Positions 1-7,936 of a stretch of DNA of 64,000 nt are shown piece by piece. The position numbers and the translations under genes are program-made. How positions within the stretch are numbered: the stretch's first letter is position 1; each line of letters opens with the position of its first letter. A model generated the notes under the pieces. The model was not told the origin of the DNA and searched no databases. It worked only from the letters and a program-made list of their open reading frames with translations. This DNA comes from CAWCDJ01 sp963836015 (lineage in GTDB: Bacteria > Acidobacteriota > Terriglobia > Bryobacterales > Bryobacteraceae), in contig CAWIIF010000009.1 of the NCBI GenBank assembly GCA_963836015.1, positions 1-64,000 on the forward strand, read 5' to 3'.

Positions 1-449
1 ACGGCGATTCCACGAGGGAGTGTAGATGCACCCCGGCGATCATCCAGCGCTACTTGGGCAAGATCAGCGGGCCCCTGCTCGATCGCATCGATATCCACGT
101 CGAGGTCCCCGCGGTGCCTTACAAAGAGCTTCGCGGACCGTCCGCCAGCGAGCCCTCCGCGGCCATCCGGGAACGCGTGGAACGGGTCCGCGCCGTACAG
201 CAGGCGCGCGGGTACTATAATTCCCGGATGCCGACCCGCATGATCCGCAAGCAGTGCGCGCTCGATGACTCGGGCGAGCGCACACTCGAAATGGCCGTCC
301 GCCGCATGGGCCTGTCGGCCCGCGCGCACGACCGTATCCTCAAAGTCGCCCGCACCGTCGCGGACCTTTCGGAGTCGCAGACGGTCTCCGCCAAACATGT
401 GGCAGAAGCCGTGCAATACCGCAGCCTGGACCGCAATTACTGGAACTGA
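1..449 (+). CDS. yifB: YifB/ComM-type Mg-chelatase-like AAA+ ATPase, C-terminal end (partial)
   Basis: The reading frame is open from the left edge (codons in phase with base 3) and ends at TGA 447-449, so only the last ~148 residues are present. The stretch CRCTPAIIQRYLGKISGPLL followed by DRIDIHVEVP is the signature of the magnesium-chelatase-like domain of YifB/ComM, and the end (LSARAHDRILKVARTVADL, then YRSLDRNYWN) is the usual family C terminus. ComM helicases promote branch migration during natural transformation; YifB homologues in other bacteria are less well characterised. The in-frame TTG at 54 is internal to the conserved domain and is not a real start. The next gene begins 9 bases downstream. 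Confidence 0.9.
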   Translation, partial: GDSTRECRCTPAIIQRYLGKISGPLLDRIDIHVEVPAVPYKELRGPSASEPSAAIRERVERVRAVQQARGYYNSRMPTRMIRKQCALDDSGERTLEMAVRRMGLSARAHDRILKVARTVADLSESQTVSAKHVAEAVQYRSLDRNYWN

Positions 450-458
450 GGGGGGCCC

Positions 459-2516
459 ATGCTGCTGTATTCGCTGACGATCGCGCTGTCGGCATTTCTT
501 CTCTTCGAGTTACAGCCAATCATCGCCAAGAGCATCCTGCCGTGGTTCGGCGGAACGTCGGCCGTGTGGAGCACATGCATGCTCTTCTTCCAGGTGGTGC
601 TGCTGCTCGGTTATCTTTACGCTCACTGGCTGCACCGCACGTTCGGCGCGCGGCGCCAGGCCATCATCCACAGCGTGGTGCTGGCCGCCAGCCTGGCACT
701 GCTGCCGGTTTTGCCCAATCCGGCCTGGAAGAGCACGGTGGTCGCGCACCCCTCGCTGCGCATTCTGGCGCTCCTCACGGTGACGGTGGGACTCCCGTAT
801 TTCCTGCTCTCTTCCACCAGCCCGCTGCTGCAGGCCTGGTATGCGCGCACCCACAAGCGCGGAATGCCCTACCGGCTCTTCGCGCTTTCGAACGCGGCGT
901 CGCTCGCGGCGCTGCTTTCCTATCCCTTCCTGATCGAGCCGAACCTCGCGACCCGGCTGCAGGGCATCCTCTGGTCGGCGGCTTATGCCGGATTCGCGGC
1001 AACGTGCGCGCTCACGGCGTGGCGTACGTCTCTGCTGCCGGAGGTCGAAGCGGCGCACGCGGCCGGCGAGACCGCGGAGGATGCCGCGCCGGGCTGGACG
1101 GTCCGCCTGCTGTGGCTCGGCCTCGCGTCCTCGGCTTCGGTACTTCTGCTGGCGGTGACCACGCACCTCACGCAGGATGTGGCGGCCATACCGTTCCTCT
1201 GGATCCTGCCGCTCACGGTTTACCTGCTGAGCTTCATCCTGTGTTTCGAGGTGCCGAGCTTCTACCGGCGCGGAGTCTTCGCTCCGCTGCTGGCGCTCTC
1301 GCTCGCCTTCATGGCATACAGCCTCTGGCCCGGACGCCTGGATGTTACGGTTGCCTGGCTGATGCCCATCACCAGGATGAGTATCGGGCCCTCCCTCGTG
1401 GTGTTCGCGCTAGCCCTGTTCGTGTGCTGCATGGTATGCCACGGGGAGCTGGCCCGGCTCAAGCCGCACCCCCGGCACCTCACCGGCTTCTACGTGCTGG
1501 TGTCGCTGGGCGGCGCGACCGGAGGGCTATTTGTCGGGCTGGTGGCGCCGAATTTCTTCCGCGCGTACTACGAGTTCCCGATCGGCCTGGCCCTCTGCGC
1601 CGTCCTGGCCGCCATCGTCTATGTGCGGGCGTGGCCGCGCTGGGCGATCGCCCCTCTGGCCGCCGCCCTGGCCGGCTACCTGTTCTGCCTGGGCGCCGGC
1701 ATGTACAAGATGGTGGACGGATACCGGGTGGTAGCGCGTAATTTTTACGGCCAGTTGCGCGTTTACGACAGCGGCGATCCGCGCTTCGATGAAGACGCCA
1801 GCCGGCATCTGCTGCACGGAGTCATCAACCACGGCGAGCAGATGCTGCGCGAAGAGTATCGCCGCCAGCCGGTGACGTACTTCTGCCCGGATTCCGGTAT
1901 CGGCCTCGCCATGAGGGCGCTCGAGGGGACGCCGCGGCGTATCGGCATCCTGGGCCTGGGCTGTGGAACCCTGGCCGCTTACGGCCGCGCGGGAGACGTC
2001 CTGCGGATTTACGAGATCAATCCCCAGGTCGTTGAGATCGCGAGCACCCAGTTCACGTACCTTCGCGATACCGCGGCACGCGTGGAAGTCGCCCTGGGCG
2101 ACGGCCGGCTGGTTCTCGATTCCGAGCCCGACCAGCATTTCGACATCCTGGTGATGGACGCTTTCTCCGGCGACTCGGTGCCGGTCCACCTGATCACTCT
2201 GGAAGCCTTTCGCACCTATTTCCGCCATCTCAAGCCCGCCGGCATCCTGGCCGTGAATATCTCGAACAAGTACCTGAGGCTCGATCCGGTAATGGAGCGC
2301 GCGGCCAGCGCTTTCGCCAAACTGGCGCTGGTCTACCACTACGCGCCGCCGGAGGACGATGCTCTGTGCTTTGCCTGCTCCTGGACGCTGATCATGGACC
2401 GCAGCACCGCGGCCGCCCACCCACAGCTGGAGCAGCACGGGACAGTCCTGCAGCCGCGCCCCGGCTTCCCGGCCTGGACGGATGACTTCTCCAACATGTT
2501 CCGTATCTTGAAGTGA
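459..2516 (+). CDS. Integral membrane protein with C-terminal spermidine-synthase-like domain (copy 1)
   Basis: A 685-residue protein starting at ATG 459 behind a strong G-rich ribosome binding site (GAGGGGGG). The first ~420 residues are a run of hydrophobic helices opening with MLLYSLTIALSAFLLF, so the N-terminal part sits in the inner membrane. The last ~250 residues are a Rossmann methyltransferase-like fold of the spermidine synthase family: the nucleotide-binding-like loop ILGLGCGTLAAYG, the acidic strand end RIYEINPQVVEIA, and DAFSGDSVPVHLIT, where family aspartates sit. Fused membrane/spermidine-synthase proteins are widespread in Acidobacteria, but their reaction is not established, so I do not claim polyamine synthesis. 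A paralogue of similar design lies at 16692-18950 in inverted orientation. Confidence 0.85.
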   Translation: MLLYSLTIALSAFLLFELQPIIAKSILPWFGGTSAVWSTCMLFFQVVLLLGYLYAHWLHRTFGARRQAIIHSVVLAASLALLPVLPNPAWKSTVVAHPSLRILALLTVTVGLPYFLLSSTSPLLQAWYARTHKRGMPYRLFALSNAASLAALLSYPFLIEPNLATRLQGILWSAAYAGFAATCALTAWRTSLLPEVEAAHAAGETAEDAAPGWTVRLLWLGLASSASVLLLAVTTHLTQDVAAIPFLWILPLTVYLLSFILCFEVPSFYRRGVFAPLLALSLAFMAYSLWPGRLDVTVAWLMPITRMSIGPSLVVFALALFVCCMVCHGELARLKPHPRHLTGFYVLVSLGGATGGLFVGLVAPNFFRAYYEFPIGLALCAVLAAIVYVRAWPRWAIAPLAAALAGYLFCLGAGMYKMVDGYRVVARNFYGQLRVYDSGDPRFDEDASRHLLHGVINHGEQMLREEYRRQPVTYFCPDSGIGLAMRALEGTPRRIGILGLGCGTLAAYGRAGDVLRIYEINPQVVEIASTQFTYLRDTAARVEVALGDGRLVLDSEPDQHFDILVMDAFSGDSVPVHLITLEAFRTYFRHLKPAGILAVNISNKYLRLDPVMERAASAFAKLALVYHYAPPEDDALCFACSWTLIMDRSTAAAHPQLEQHGTVLQPRPGFPAWTDDFSNMFRILK

Positions 2517-2531
2517 GGCGCGCCTTGGCCG

Positions 2532-3845
2532 TCAGAGCGTCTCGTCGACCACGCCGGTGCGCGCGAAGTACAGGCCCACGGCGCGATCGATATTGACGCG
2601 CGACATCCGCACCGGCCGGCCCTCGTACTCGTTAATGGCCTTCACCAGCTTGTATACGTCGACCGGGTAGCACGCGCGCAAGTAACGGGCTCCCGCGGTC
2701 TTGCAGCGCTCGCGCAGGTACTCGGCGCAACCCGGTTCGCAGGGTACCTGGAAATTCTGCATCACGCGCATGAAGATCTGGTCGAACACGTCGGCGCTGA
2801 CGTTCTCCACCATGACCTTGGTCTGGATGCGGCGCAGGAACGCTTCGTCGGCCAGGTCCTTGGGGTCGAGATTGGTGGAGAAGACCACCATCAGCTCGAA
2901 GGGAACCTGGAACTTCATGCCCGATGCCAGCGTGAGGTAGTCCACGCGGCGGTCGAGCGGTACGATCCACCGGTTGAGCAACTCGCGCGGCGTGAGCACC
3001 TGCCGGCCGAAGTCGTCGATGATCAGGATCCCGTTGTTCGCCTTCATCTGGCAGGGCGAGATGAAGACGTGGGTGCTCTCGTCCAGGCGCAGCTCGAGCA
3101 TGGCAGCTGAGAGCTCGCCGCCAACGGTAATGCAGGGGCGCTGGCAGCGCACCCAGCGCCGGTCCAGCAGCTCGTCGTCGGCGGATGGCGCTTCGCGGTG
3201 CACCACCGGGTCGAAGACCGTGATGATGTGGCCGTTGACCTCCACCGCGTAAGGCACCAGCACGGTGTCGCGATAGATCCGGAGGATGCGCTCGGCGATA
3301 CTGGTCTTGCCATTTCCGGTTCCGCCGTAGAGGAACAGGGACTGGTGGCCGATCAGCGATGGGCCGAGCTGGTCCAGAAGCCCGTCGGGCAGCACCAGGT
3401 CGCTGAAGGCCTGCCGCAGGCTTTCCCGGCTCAGCCGCACGTCGGGCACCTGGGTCTTCACCAGGCTGTGGTATTCCTGGATCGACACCGGCGCCGGGCC
3501 GCAGTATTGGCAGACTTCGTTGCGGGCGGTGGCCTGTGTGCGTCCGGCGCTGGTCAGGCTGAAGGCGTAATCGTTGCCGACCATGCCCTTGACTTCGAGG
3601 AGCTGCTGCTGGCGGAACTGGTGAAACAGCGTCTCGAGCAACGGGAACGAGAGCTTGAGGGAGTCGTGCAGCGCCGTCAGGTTGGCCGACCCGTGCAGCC
3701 ATAAGTAGCGCAGAATCAGGTCGCTGACCAGCGAGCGCGAGATCCCGAGATCCTCCACCCGGTCTGGAATGATCGGGCGGGGCGGTGGTTCAGCCGCCTG
3801 CGTGTCAATGCCGTTACCTGCGGTTAGCATGGCTTTCATCCGCAC
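2532..3845 (-). CDS. AAA+ ATPase with N-terminal winged-helix-like region and CxxC
   Basis: A 437-residue protein with a clear ATPase core: Walker A GGTGNGKTS (about residues 174-182), Walker B ILIIDDFG (273-280), a sensor-1 STN near 323-325 and an arginine-finger-like FLRRI near 336-340. The first ~105 residues look like a winged-helix region (repeated LILRYLWLHG / LLETLFHQF helices), followed by CQYC at 112-115. It is probably cytoplasmic. The gene lies 71 bases beyond the end of the pilus/secretion operon on the same strand, so a regulatory or assembly role for that machine is possible but only inferred. The start is uncertain: GTG at 3845 opens the frame, while ATG at 3839 or 3830 would remove 2 or 5 residues; none has a strong ribosome binding site. 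Confidence 0.75.
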   Translation of the reverse strand: MRMKAMLTAGNGIDTQAAEPPPRPIIPDRVEDLGISRSLVSDLILRYLWLHGSANLTALHDSLKLSFPLLETLFHQFRQQQLLEVKGMVGNDYAFSLTSAGRTQATARNEVCQYCGPAPVSIQEYHSLVKTQVPDVRLSRESLRQAFSDLVLPDGLLDQLGPSLIGHQSLFLYGGTGNGKTSIAERILRIYRDTVLVPYAVEVNGHIITVFDPVVHREAPSADDELLDRRWVRCQRPCITVGGELSAAMLELRLDESTHVFISPCQMKANNGILIIDDFGRQVLTPRELLNRWIVPLDRRVDYLTLASGMKFQVPFELMVVFSTNLDPKDLADEAFLRRIQTKVMVENVSADVFDQIFMRVMQNFQVPCEPGCAEYLRERCKTAGARYLRACYPVDVYKLVKAINEYEGRPVRMSRVNIDRAVGLYFARTGVVDETL

Positions 3846-3916
3846 TATACAACGGCGCTGATTCCACGAACAGTACGCAAATGGTTAACGGCCAACCGCT
3901 TCCTGCGGGGAAGACC

Positions 3917-5218
3917 CTATCTGGGGATGGTCGGTGTGGAGCCGGGCGCTCCGGGCTGCTGTCCGAACGGGCTTCCGCCGGGCTGCTGTCCGAACGGGCT
4001 GCCGCCAGGCTGCTGCCCGACAGGCGTACCGACCTGGCCTCCCGGCATGCTGCCTAGCTGGGACGCCGGTGTGCCGGTCCCTCCCTGCAGCGGGTTCGGC
4101 GGCGGGCGGTATTTCGTAAAGTCGAAGATGAATTCCCACTCGCCGTAGTTGGTATGGTCGTTGTAGACCATGATGCTGTCGTCGTCGGCATTGCTGGCGA
4201 CTCCGGCGATGCCTCCGCCGATCACGCCTTGCGCGGCGGTGGGCATGCCGCCCGGCCGCGGCTGGGTCAGGATCTGCTGGATCATGGCTGCCGCCGCATT
4301 CTGCGCCTGCGGATTCCCGCCGGGCTGCTGGAATCCGATCCCGCCCGGCACGGTAGGAACCACGGGCGGCTGAGCGCCGGTCCCCGCCTGAAGACCGCCG
4401 GCCTGCGGGAAGCCCGTGCCGCCCTGGCTCGGAGTCGTCGGATTGGCCGGCTGCGAACCGATTCCATACCCCCCGCCGACATAGGAACCGCCTCCGGTCG
4501 TGGTGCTACCGCTCGGGTTATTCGGATTGTTGGACGCCGTCTGGCCCGGAGCAACCACCCCGCGCAGTCCCGGGGTGCCCGGCAGGCCGCCGGAAAATCC
4601 GGGTTGGCCTGGGATCCCTCCCGGGATCGGCTGTCCGGTTATGGCGGGATTCTGTTGGGTGGCGCCCGTCGAATCGGACGCGCCCGGCTCCGGGGGAGCG
4701 CCCGGGACGGTGGACCCTCCCGCCGTCGCTGCTCCCGGTCCGCCGTCGCTGGGCCGCCGGCGATTGGCCAGGTTCACGCCGCCCTGCCCGGTGGTCGTGG
4801 GCGTCTGGGCGATGCCTCCCAACTCGGCAACGTACTGGCCCGAGTTGCCCGACTGCTGTTCGTCGCCCTTCTTCTTCTGTTTCGTATCGACCGAATCCGT
4901 GAGCACCCCGTTCTGGATGTGAACCAGCCGCCATTCTTCTTTGCCGGTCATCGGATCGATATAGCGCCGGCGCAGGAACCGGCGATTGTTCAGGCTCTCC
5001 AACTCCTCGATGCGGGCCGGGTAGCGCTTGTTGGTGGTGTAGAAAACCTGGATGGCGCGCTTGTACTGCTCGCCGCGCTCCACCAGCAGCTGCTCCTTCT
5101 GCCGTTGCGACTCGAAGGCGATTCGCGGAATCTCCATGTACAGCGAAATCGCGATCACAGCGGCCATCAGGAAGACCAGCAGCAGCGCGAAGCCCGAATC
5201 TTTTCGCCGGCGTTTCAA
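3917..5218 (-). CDS. Type II secretion/type IV pilus-like pseudopilin with long Gly/Pro/Gln-rich tail
   Basis: A 433-residue protein. Its start has the layout of a class III signal peptide: basic MKRRRKDSG, then F, then a ~20-residue hydrophobic helix, so a prepilin peptidase would cut between Gly9 and Phe10. The next ~100 residues (NKRYPARIEELESLNNRRF, then YIDPMTGKEEWRLV) resemble the globular part of GspG-like pseudopilins. Position +5 of the mature helix is Leu, not the usual Glu, a feature otherwise typical of the tip pseudopilin GspK. From about residue 120 the chain is mostly low-complexity G, P, Q, N, S, T, interrupted near residues 345-375 by a short ordered stretch (MVYNDHTNYGEWEFIFDFTK). 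It is the last gene of the operon and overlaps the previous gene by 4 bases. Confidence 0.8.
   Translation of the reverse strand: MKRRRKDSGFALLLVFLMAAVIAISLYMEIPRIAFESQRQKEQLLVERGEQYKRAIQVFYTTNKRYPARIEELESLNNRRFLRRRYIDPMTGKEEWRLVHIQNGVLTDSVDTKQKKKGDEQQSGNSGQYVAELGGIAQTPTTTGQGGVNLANRRRPSDGGPGAATAGGSTVPGAPPEPGASDSTGATQQNPAITGQPIPGGIPGQPGFSGGLPGTPGLRGVVAPGQTASNNPNNPSGSTTTGGGSYVGGGYGIGSQPANPTTPSQGGTGFPQAGGLQAGTGAQPPVVPTVPGGIGFQQPGGNPQAQNAAAAMIQQILTQPRPGGMPTAAQGVIGGGIAGVASNADDDSIMVYNDHTNYGEWEFIFDFTKYRPPPNPLQGGTGTPASQLGSMPGGQVGTPVGQQPGGSPFGQQPGGSPFGQQPGAPGSTPTIPR
3954..4020 (-). repeat. 27-bp tandem repeat coding for GQQPGGSPF units
   Basis: Two nearly identical 27-bp units (3954-3980 and 3981-4007, one to two mismatches) and about half of a third (4008-4020) lie in frame near the 3' end of the pseudopilin gene. 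Each unit encodes nine residues of the GQQPGGSPF type. In-frame 27-bp repeats can expand or contract without breaking the protein. Confidence 0.8.
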
Positions 5219-5907
5219 CTCTGGCTCTCCTCGACGAGCGGCAGCGATTGCTGCCGTTTGGCATCGGTATCTTCCACCAGCACCGAGCTGGGGCCGATCT
5301 TCAGAACCTTGTACCGCCGCTTCAGAACGTCGCCTTCCGAGGCCGAGAGGATCTCGTCGCCATCCAGAAAGTAGGCGGTCTTTCGTCCATTTCCGCGGAC
5401 GGAGGAGAAGCCATAGAACTTGAAGGTGATGGGTGGAGGCGGCGGAGGCTGCGGCGGCCCCACCGGCGCGGCCACCGACACAAGCTGTTTCGGAAGGATC
5501 TTCGGCTCCTTCCCTTTGGGCAGTTCCACGGGCTTCGGCGGCGGAGGGGTCGAGAACTGAAACAGGTTGCGGCTTCCGCCGGCCAGTTCCACCCCCTGCA
5601 CCTTGGCGAAGAGATCGAGCCGCAAAGTTGGGTCGATGGTCCTGGGATCGATCCGGTCTTCGGCCCGCTTGGAGTGCAGTACCGGGTGAAACTCCTCGCG
5701 CCGGCTGCGGGATTGGGCGGCGCGCGGCGCAGCCGGCTGGCTGATCGGCCCTTCGTCTGCGTTCGAGGCCGCCGGAGCGCCCGCCTGCGACGGCTGGCGG
5801 GGAACATCCGGTCCGGAGAGCAGGTTCGAGTAAACCATGTAGGCGGCGAACAGGCCCAGCACCACCAGGAATCCGAGCTTCTTCTTGTCCTGGGCTCCGA
5901 GCGTCAC
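5215..5907 (-). CDS. PilP/GspC-like inner-membrane protein
   Basis: A 230-residue protein with a short cytoplasmic N terminus, one membrane helix (LGFLVVLGLFAAYMVYSNLL, about residues 11-30), a long Pro/Ala-rich linker, and a small C-terminal domain (about 165-225). The pattern of that domain, with NGRKTAYFLDGDEILSASEG followed by a V-[LI]-x-I-x-x-x-S-V strand, matches the beta domain of PilP and the HR domain of GspC. These link the inner-membrane platform to the outer-membrane secretin. The gene overlaps pilO upstream (5904-5907) and the pseudopilin downstream (5215-5218), so translation is probably coupled. The assignment rests on pattern and gene order; sequence identity to known PilP is low. 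Confidence 0.65.
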   Translation of the reverse strand: MTLGAQDKKKLGFLVVLGLFAAYMVYSNLLSGPDVPRQPSQAGAPAASNADEGPISQPAAPRAAQSRSRREEFHPVLHSKRAEDRIDPRTIDPTLRLDLFAKVQGVELAGGSRNLFQFSTPPPPKPVELPKGKEPKILPKQLVSVAAPVGPPQPPPPPPITFKFYGFSSVRGNGRKTAYFLDGDEILSASEGDVLKRRYKVLKIGPSSVLVEDTDAKRQQSLPLVEESQS

Positions 5908-6500
5908 AGCGTGGCCCCCGCCGTCGTTTTCACGAAGGTGTCGATCTTGAGGGTGACATTGAGCGCCTGCCCGCCTTGCTGCTGCGGCGCGGCCGCCTGC
6001 AGATTCTCGATAATCATGAACCGCGGCGATTTGTCCAGCAGGTTCACGAACTTGGTCAGGTTGGCGTAGGTGCCGTTGAAGCCCACCGTGGTGGACAGCA
6101 TCATCAGGCTGTCGCTGCCTTCGATCGGCTCGAGGTTGGCCTGCGCCGTGCCCATGTGGATCGCCGCGTCTTTGGCCGTCTGGGTCAGCTCCGCCAGGAT
6201 GACCGAGGCGTTGGTCCCTTCATCGGTGAAGTAGCGGCCAAGGAACTTGTCGCCCTGGGTGCGGGCGGTATCGACCTTCTCGACCAGGCGTTTGCTGGTG
6301 GCGAGGCGCGTCTGCAACTGCGCCAGTCTCACGCTCAGGGACTGCTGGTCGCGCCGCAAATCCTCCGCCCCTCCGCCGAACGGCTTGAATGCCACGATCG
6401 CGGCGGCCAGGTTGGCGGCCAGCAGGATCCCGATCACCGCGCGCATCGCCACGCGCGGATCCTTGATCCGAATCCCTTTGATGCTAAAGTTTCTGGCCAT
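5904..6500 (-). CDS. pilO: PilO-like type IV pilus/type II secretion platform protein
   Basis: A 198-residue bitopic protein: a short basic N terminus, one membrane helix (RAVIGILLAANLAAAIVAF, about 20-38), a coiled-coil stretch (LRRDQQSLSVRLAQLQTRLA, about 48-68), then an alpha/beta domain ending in LNVTLKIDTFV. This is the architecture of PilO/GspM, which pairs with PilN/GspL in the inner-membrane platform. The start overlaps the end of the PilN-like gene by 17 bases. Confidence 0.75.
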   Translation of the reverse strand: MARNFSIKGIRIKDPRVAMRAVIGILLAANLAAAIVAFKPFGGGAEDLRRDQQSLSVRLAQLQTRLATSKRLVEKVDTARTQGDKFLGRYFTDEGTNASVILAELTQTAKDAAIHMGTAQANLEPIEGSDSLMMLSTTVGFNGTYANLTKFVNLLDKSPRFMIIENLQAAAPQQQGGQALNVTLKIDTFVKTTAGATL

Positions 6501-7047
6501 ATTGCACGCTCACGCGGTAGCGCCACAGCGGCTCCGACTGGGTAGGAGCCTGCTGGACGCTCCATTCCGGGTTGGAGAAAGGCGGCGACGCCATGGATTT
6601 CAAGAGCTCGATGACCGGCACGGGCGATTCGGCGCCGAGTTGCATATCGAGGGACACCTGGTTCAGCGAATCGACGGTGGGGTGAATCTGGATCACCCTC
6701 ACGTTATACGGCAGCACCTTCTCGAGGTCGGCGAAAATCCGGGTCCAGCTGATGCCCTTGCGGAGCAGCAGCGCGTTCAGAAACACGCTTCGCTCCAGCA
6801 CTTCGGCATTCTCGGGGCGGCGCAGCACGGCGTCGAGCCGCGCCTGTTCCGCGCTGGACTTGCGAACTTCGGATTCCATGCGGTCCACGTCGTGGCGCAA
6901 GTCGGCGAACTGGGTGCGGTCGGCCAGGGCCAGAGAGATCAGCACGCCCAGCGTGCCCGCCAGCAGCAGGCTGACCCCGATGGATGCCGCCACCATGGGC
7001 CGGTCGCGCCGGAACGGCTGGCTGGCGAGATTGATCGGTATCTTCAT
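6484..7047 (-). CDS. pilN: PilN-like type IV pilus/type II secretion platform protein
   Basis: A 187-residue protein opening with MKIPINLASQPFRRDRP, the short conserved N-terminal segment by which PilN binds PilM (compare the INLLP motif). A membrane helix follows at about 19-42 (VAASIGVSLLLAGTLGVLIS), then a coiled coil and a periplasmic ferredoxin-like domain with the segment LPYNVRVIQIHPTVDS. Its neighbours, PilM upstream (1-base gap) and PilO downstream (overlap), support the call. Confidence 0.8.
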   Translation of the reverse strand: MKIPINLASQPFRRDRPMVAASIGVSLLLAGTLGVLISLALADRTQFADLRHDVDRMESEVRKSSAEQARLDAVLRRPENAEVLERSVFLNALLLRKGISWTRIFADLEKVLPYNVRVIQIHPTVDSLNQVSLDMQLGAESPVPVIELLKSMASPPFSNPEWSVQQAPTQSEPLWRYRVSVQYGQKL

Positions 7048-7048
7048 T

Positions 7049-7936
7049 TCAGTTGTTCCGGGCGATGGACCGCAGATACCCGAGCAGCCCCGCGTTATTC
7101 TCGCCGGGAGCGCCGAGCGGCGAGCGCATCAGCTCCACTTCCACCCCCAGCTCTTCCTGGAAGCGCCGCTGCGCCTCTTCGGCCTGCGTGCCGAACCCGC
7201 ACAGGGCCAGCCTTTCGGCGCGTCCGCCGAGATTGTCCTCCATGTAGACAAAGGTAGGCAGCAGCACCGCCGACACATCTTCCAGCTCCGCGGAGGGCAG
7301 TTCCAGGCAGCGCACCAGCTTGAGCACGTTCTTCTGCCGCACCAGCACGGTGATGGTGCGGCCGGTAAGCTTCGCCACCACGTTGAGGCCGTGGTCGGGC
7401 GCCAGCTCGAGGGCCGCGAGGCACGAAGCGGTCACCAGCCCGGGGTTCCAGCCGGCGGTGCGGAACGGCGATTCGTAGCGCGCCACGATTTCAAGCGGCG
7501 CCATCACCACCACCACGTCCACCTTTTTATCCGCCGCGGGCTGCGCGTAGTAGCTCACGGCGGCCGATTCCACGTCGAACGGCACGCTGCGTTTCACACG
7601 GAAGCGCACCAGCGAGAGCTGCTCTTTCACATCGGTGGGAAAACTGTCGAAATCCAGCACCGCGATGCGCGTCGAGTAATCGGGCAGGATCAGGGCGATG
7701 TCGCGCCGCTTGCGGGCCGACTGAGCGGGGGAGAACGCCCTCACGGTCCTCATGAATTCATCCGGATCCACCACGTTTTCCTTGAGCGGGGAGACCGAAA
7801 GGGTGCCCGGCTTGAGCGGCTGGAACTCCAGCTCGGCGCGCGAGCCGATGCGCGCCGCGGCAATGCCCGCTTCGGAGATCTCGAACGCCATGGCGGGCGG
7901 CGGTTCCTGGAGAATAGATTTGAGCCTGTCTAGCAT
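7049..7936 (-). CDS. pilM: PilM-like actin-fold assembly protein
   Basis: A 295-residue cytoplasmic protein of the PilM/GspL actin-like fold. Visible elements are an early strand FEISEAGIAAARIGS, the RDIALILPDYSTRIAVLDFD region and RVKRSVPFDVESAAVSYYA, all typical of PilM. It binds the N terminus of PilN and links the ATPase to the platform. I chose ATG 7936 as start: it overlaps the GspE stop codon (ATG-CTA-G arrangement), whereas the upstream GTG at 7963 would add nine residues poorly suited to the family and enlarge the overlap to 34 bases. Confidence 0.8.
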   Translation of the reverse strand: MLDRLKSILQEPPPAMAFEISEAGIAAARIGSRAELEFQPLKPGTLSVSPLKENVVDPDEFMRTVRAFSPAQSARKRRDIALILPDYSTRIAVLDFDSFPTDVKEQLSLVRFRVKRSVPFDVESAAVSYYAQPAADKKVDVVVVMAPLEIVARYESPFRTAGWNPGLVTASCLAALELAPDHGLNVVAKLTGRTITVLVRQKNVLKLVRCLELPSAELEDVSAVLLPTFVYMEDNLGGRAERLALCGFGTQAEEAQRRFQEELGVEVELMRSPLGAPGENNAGLLGYLRSIARNN

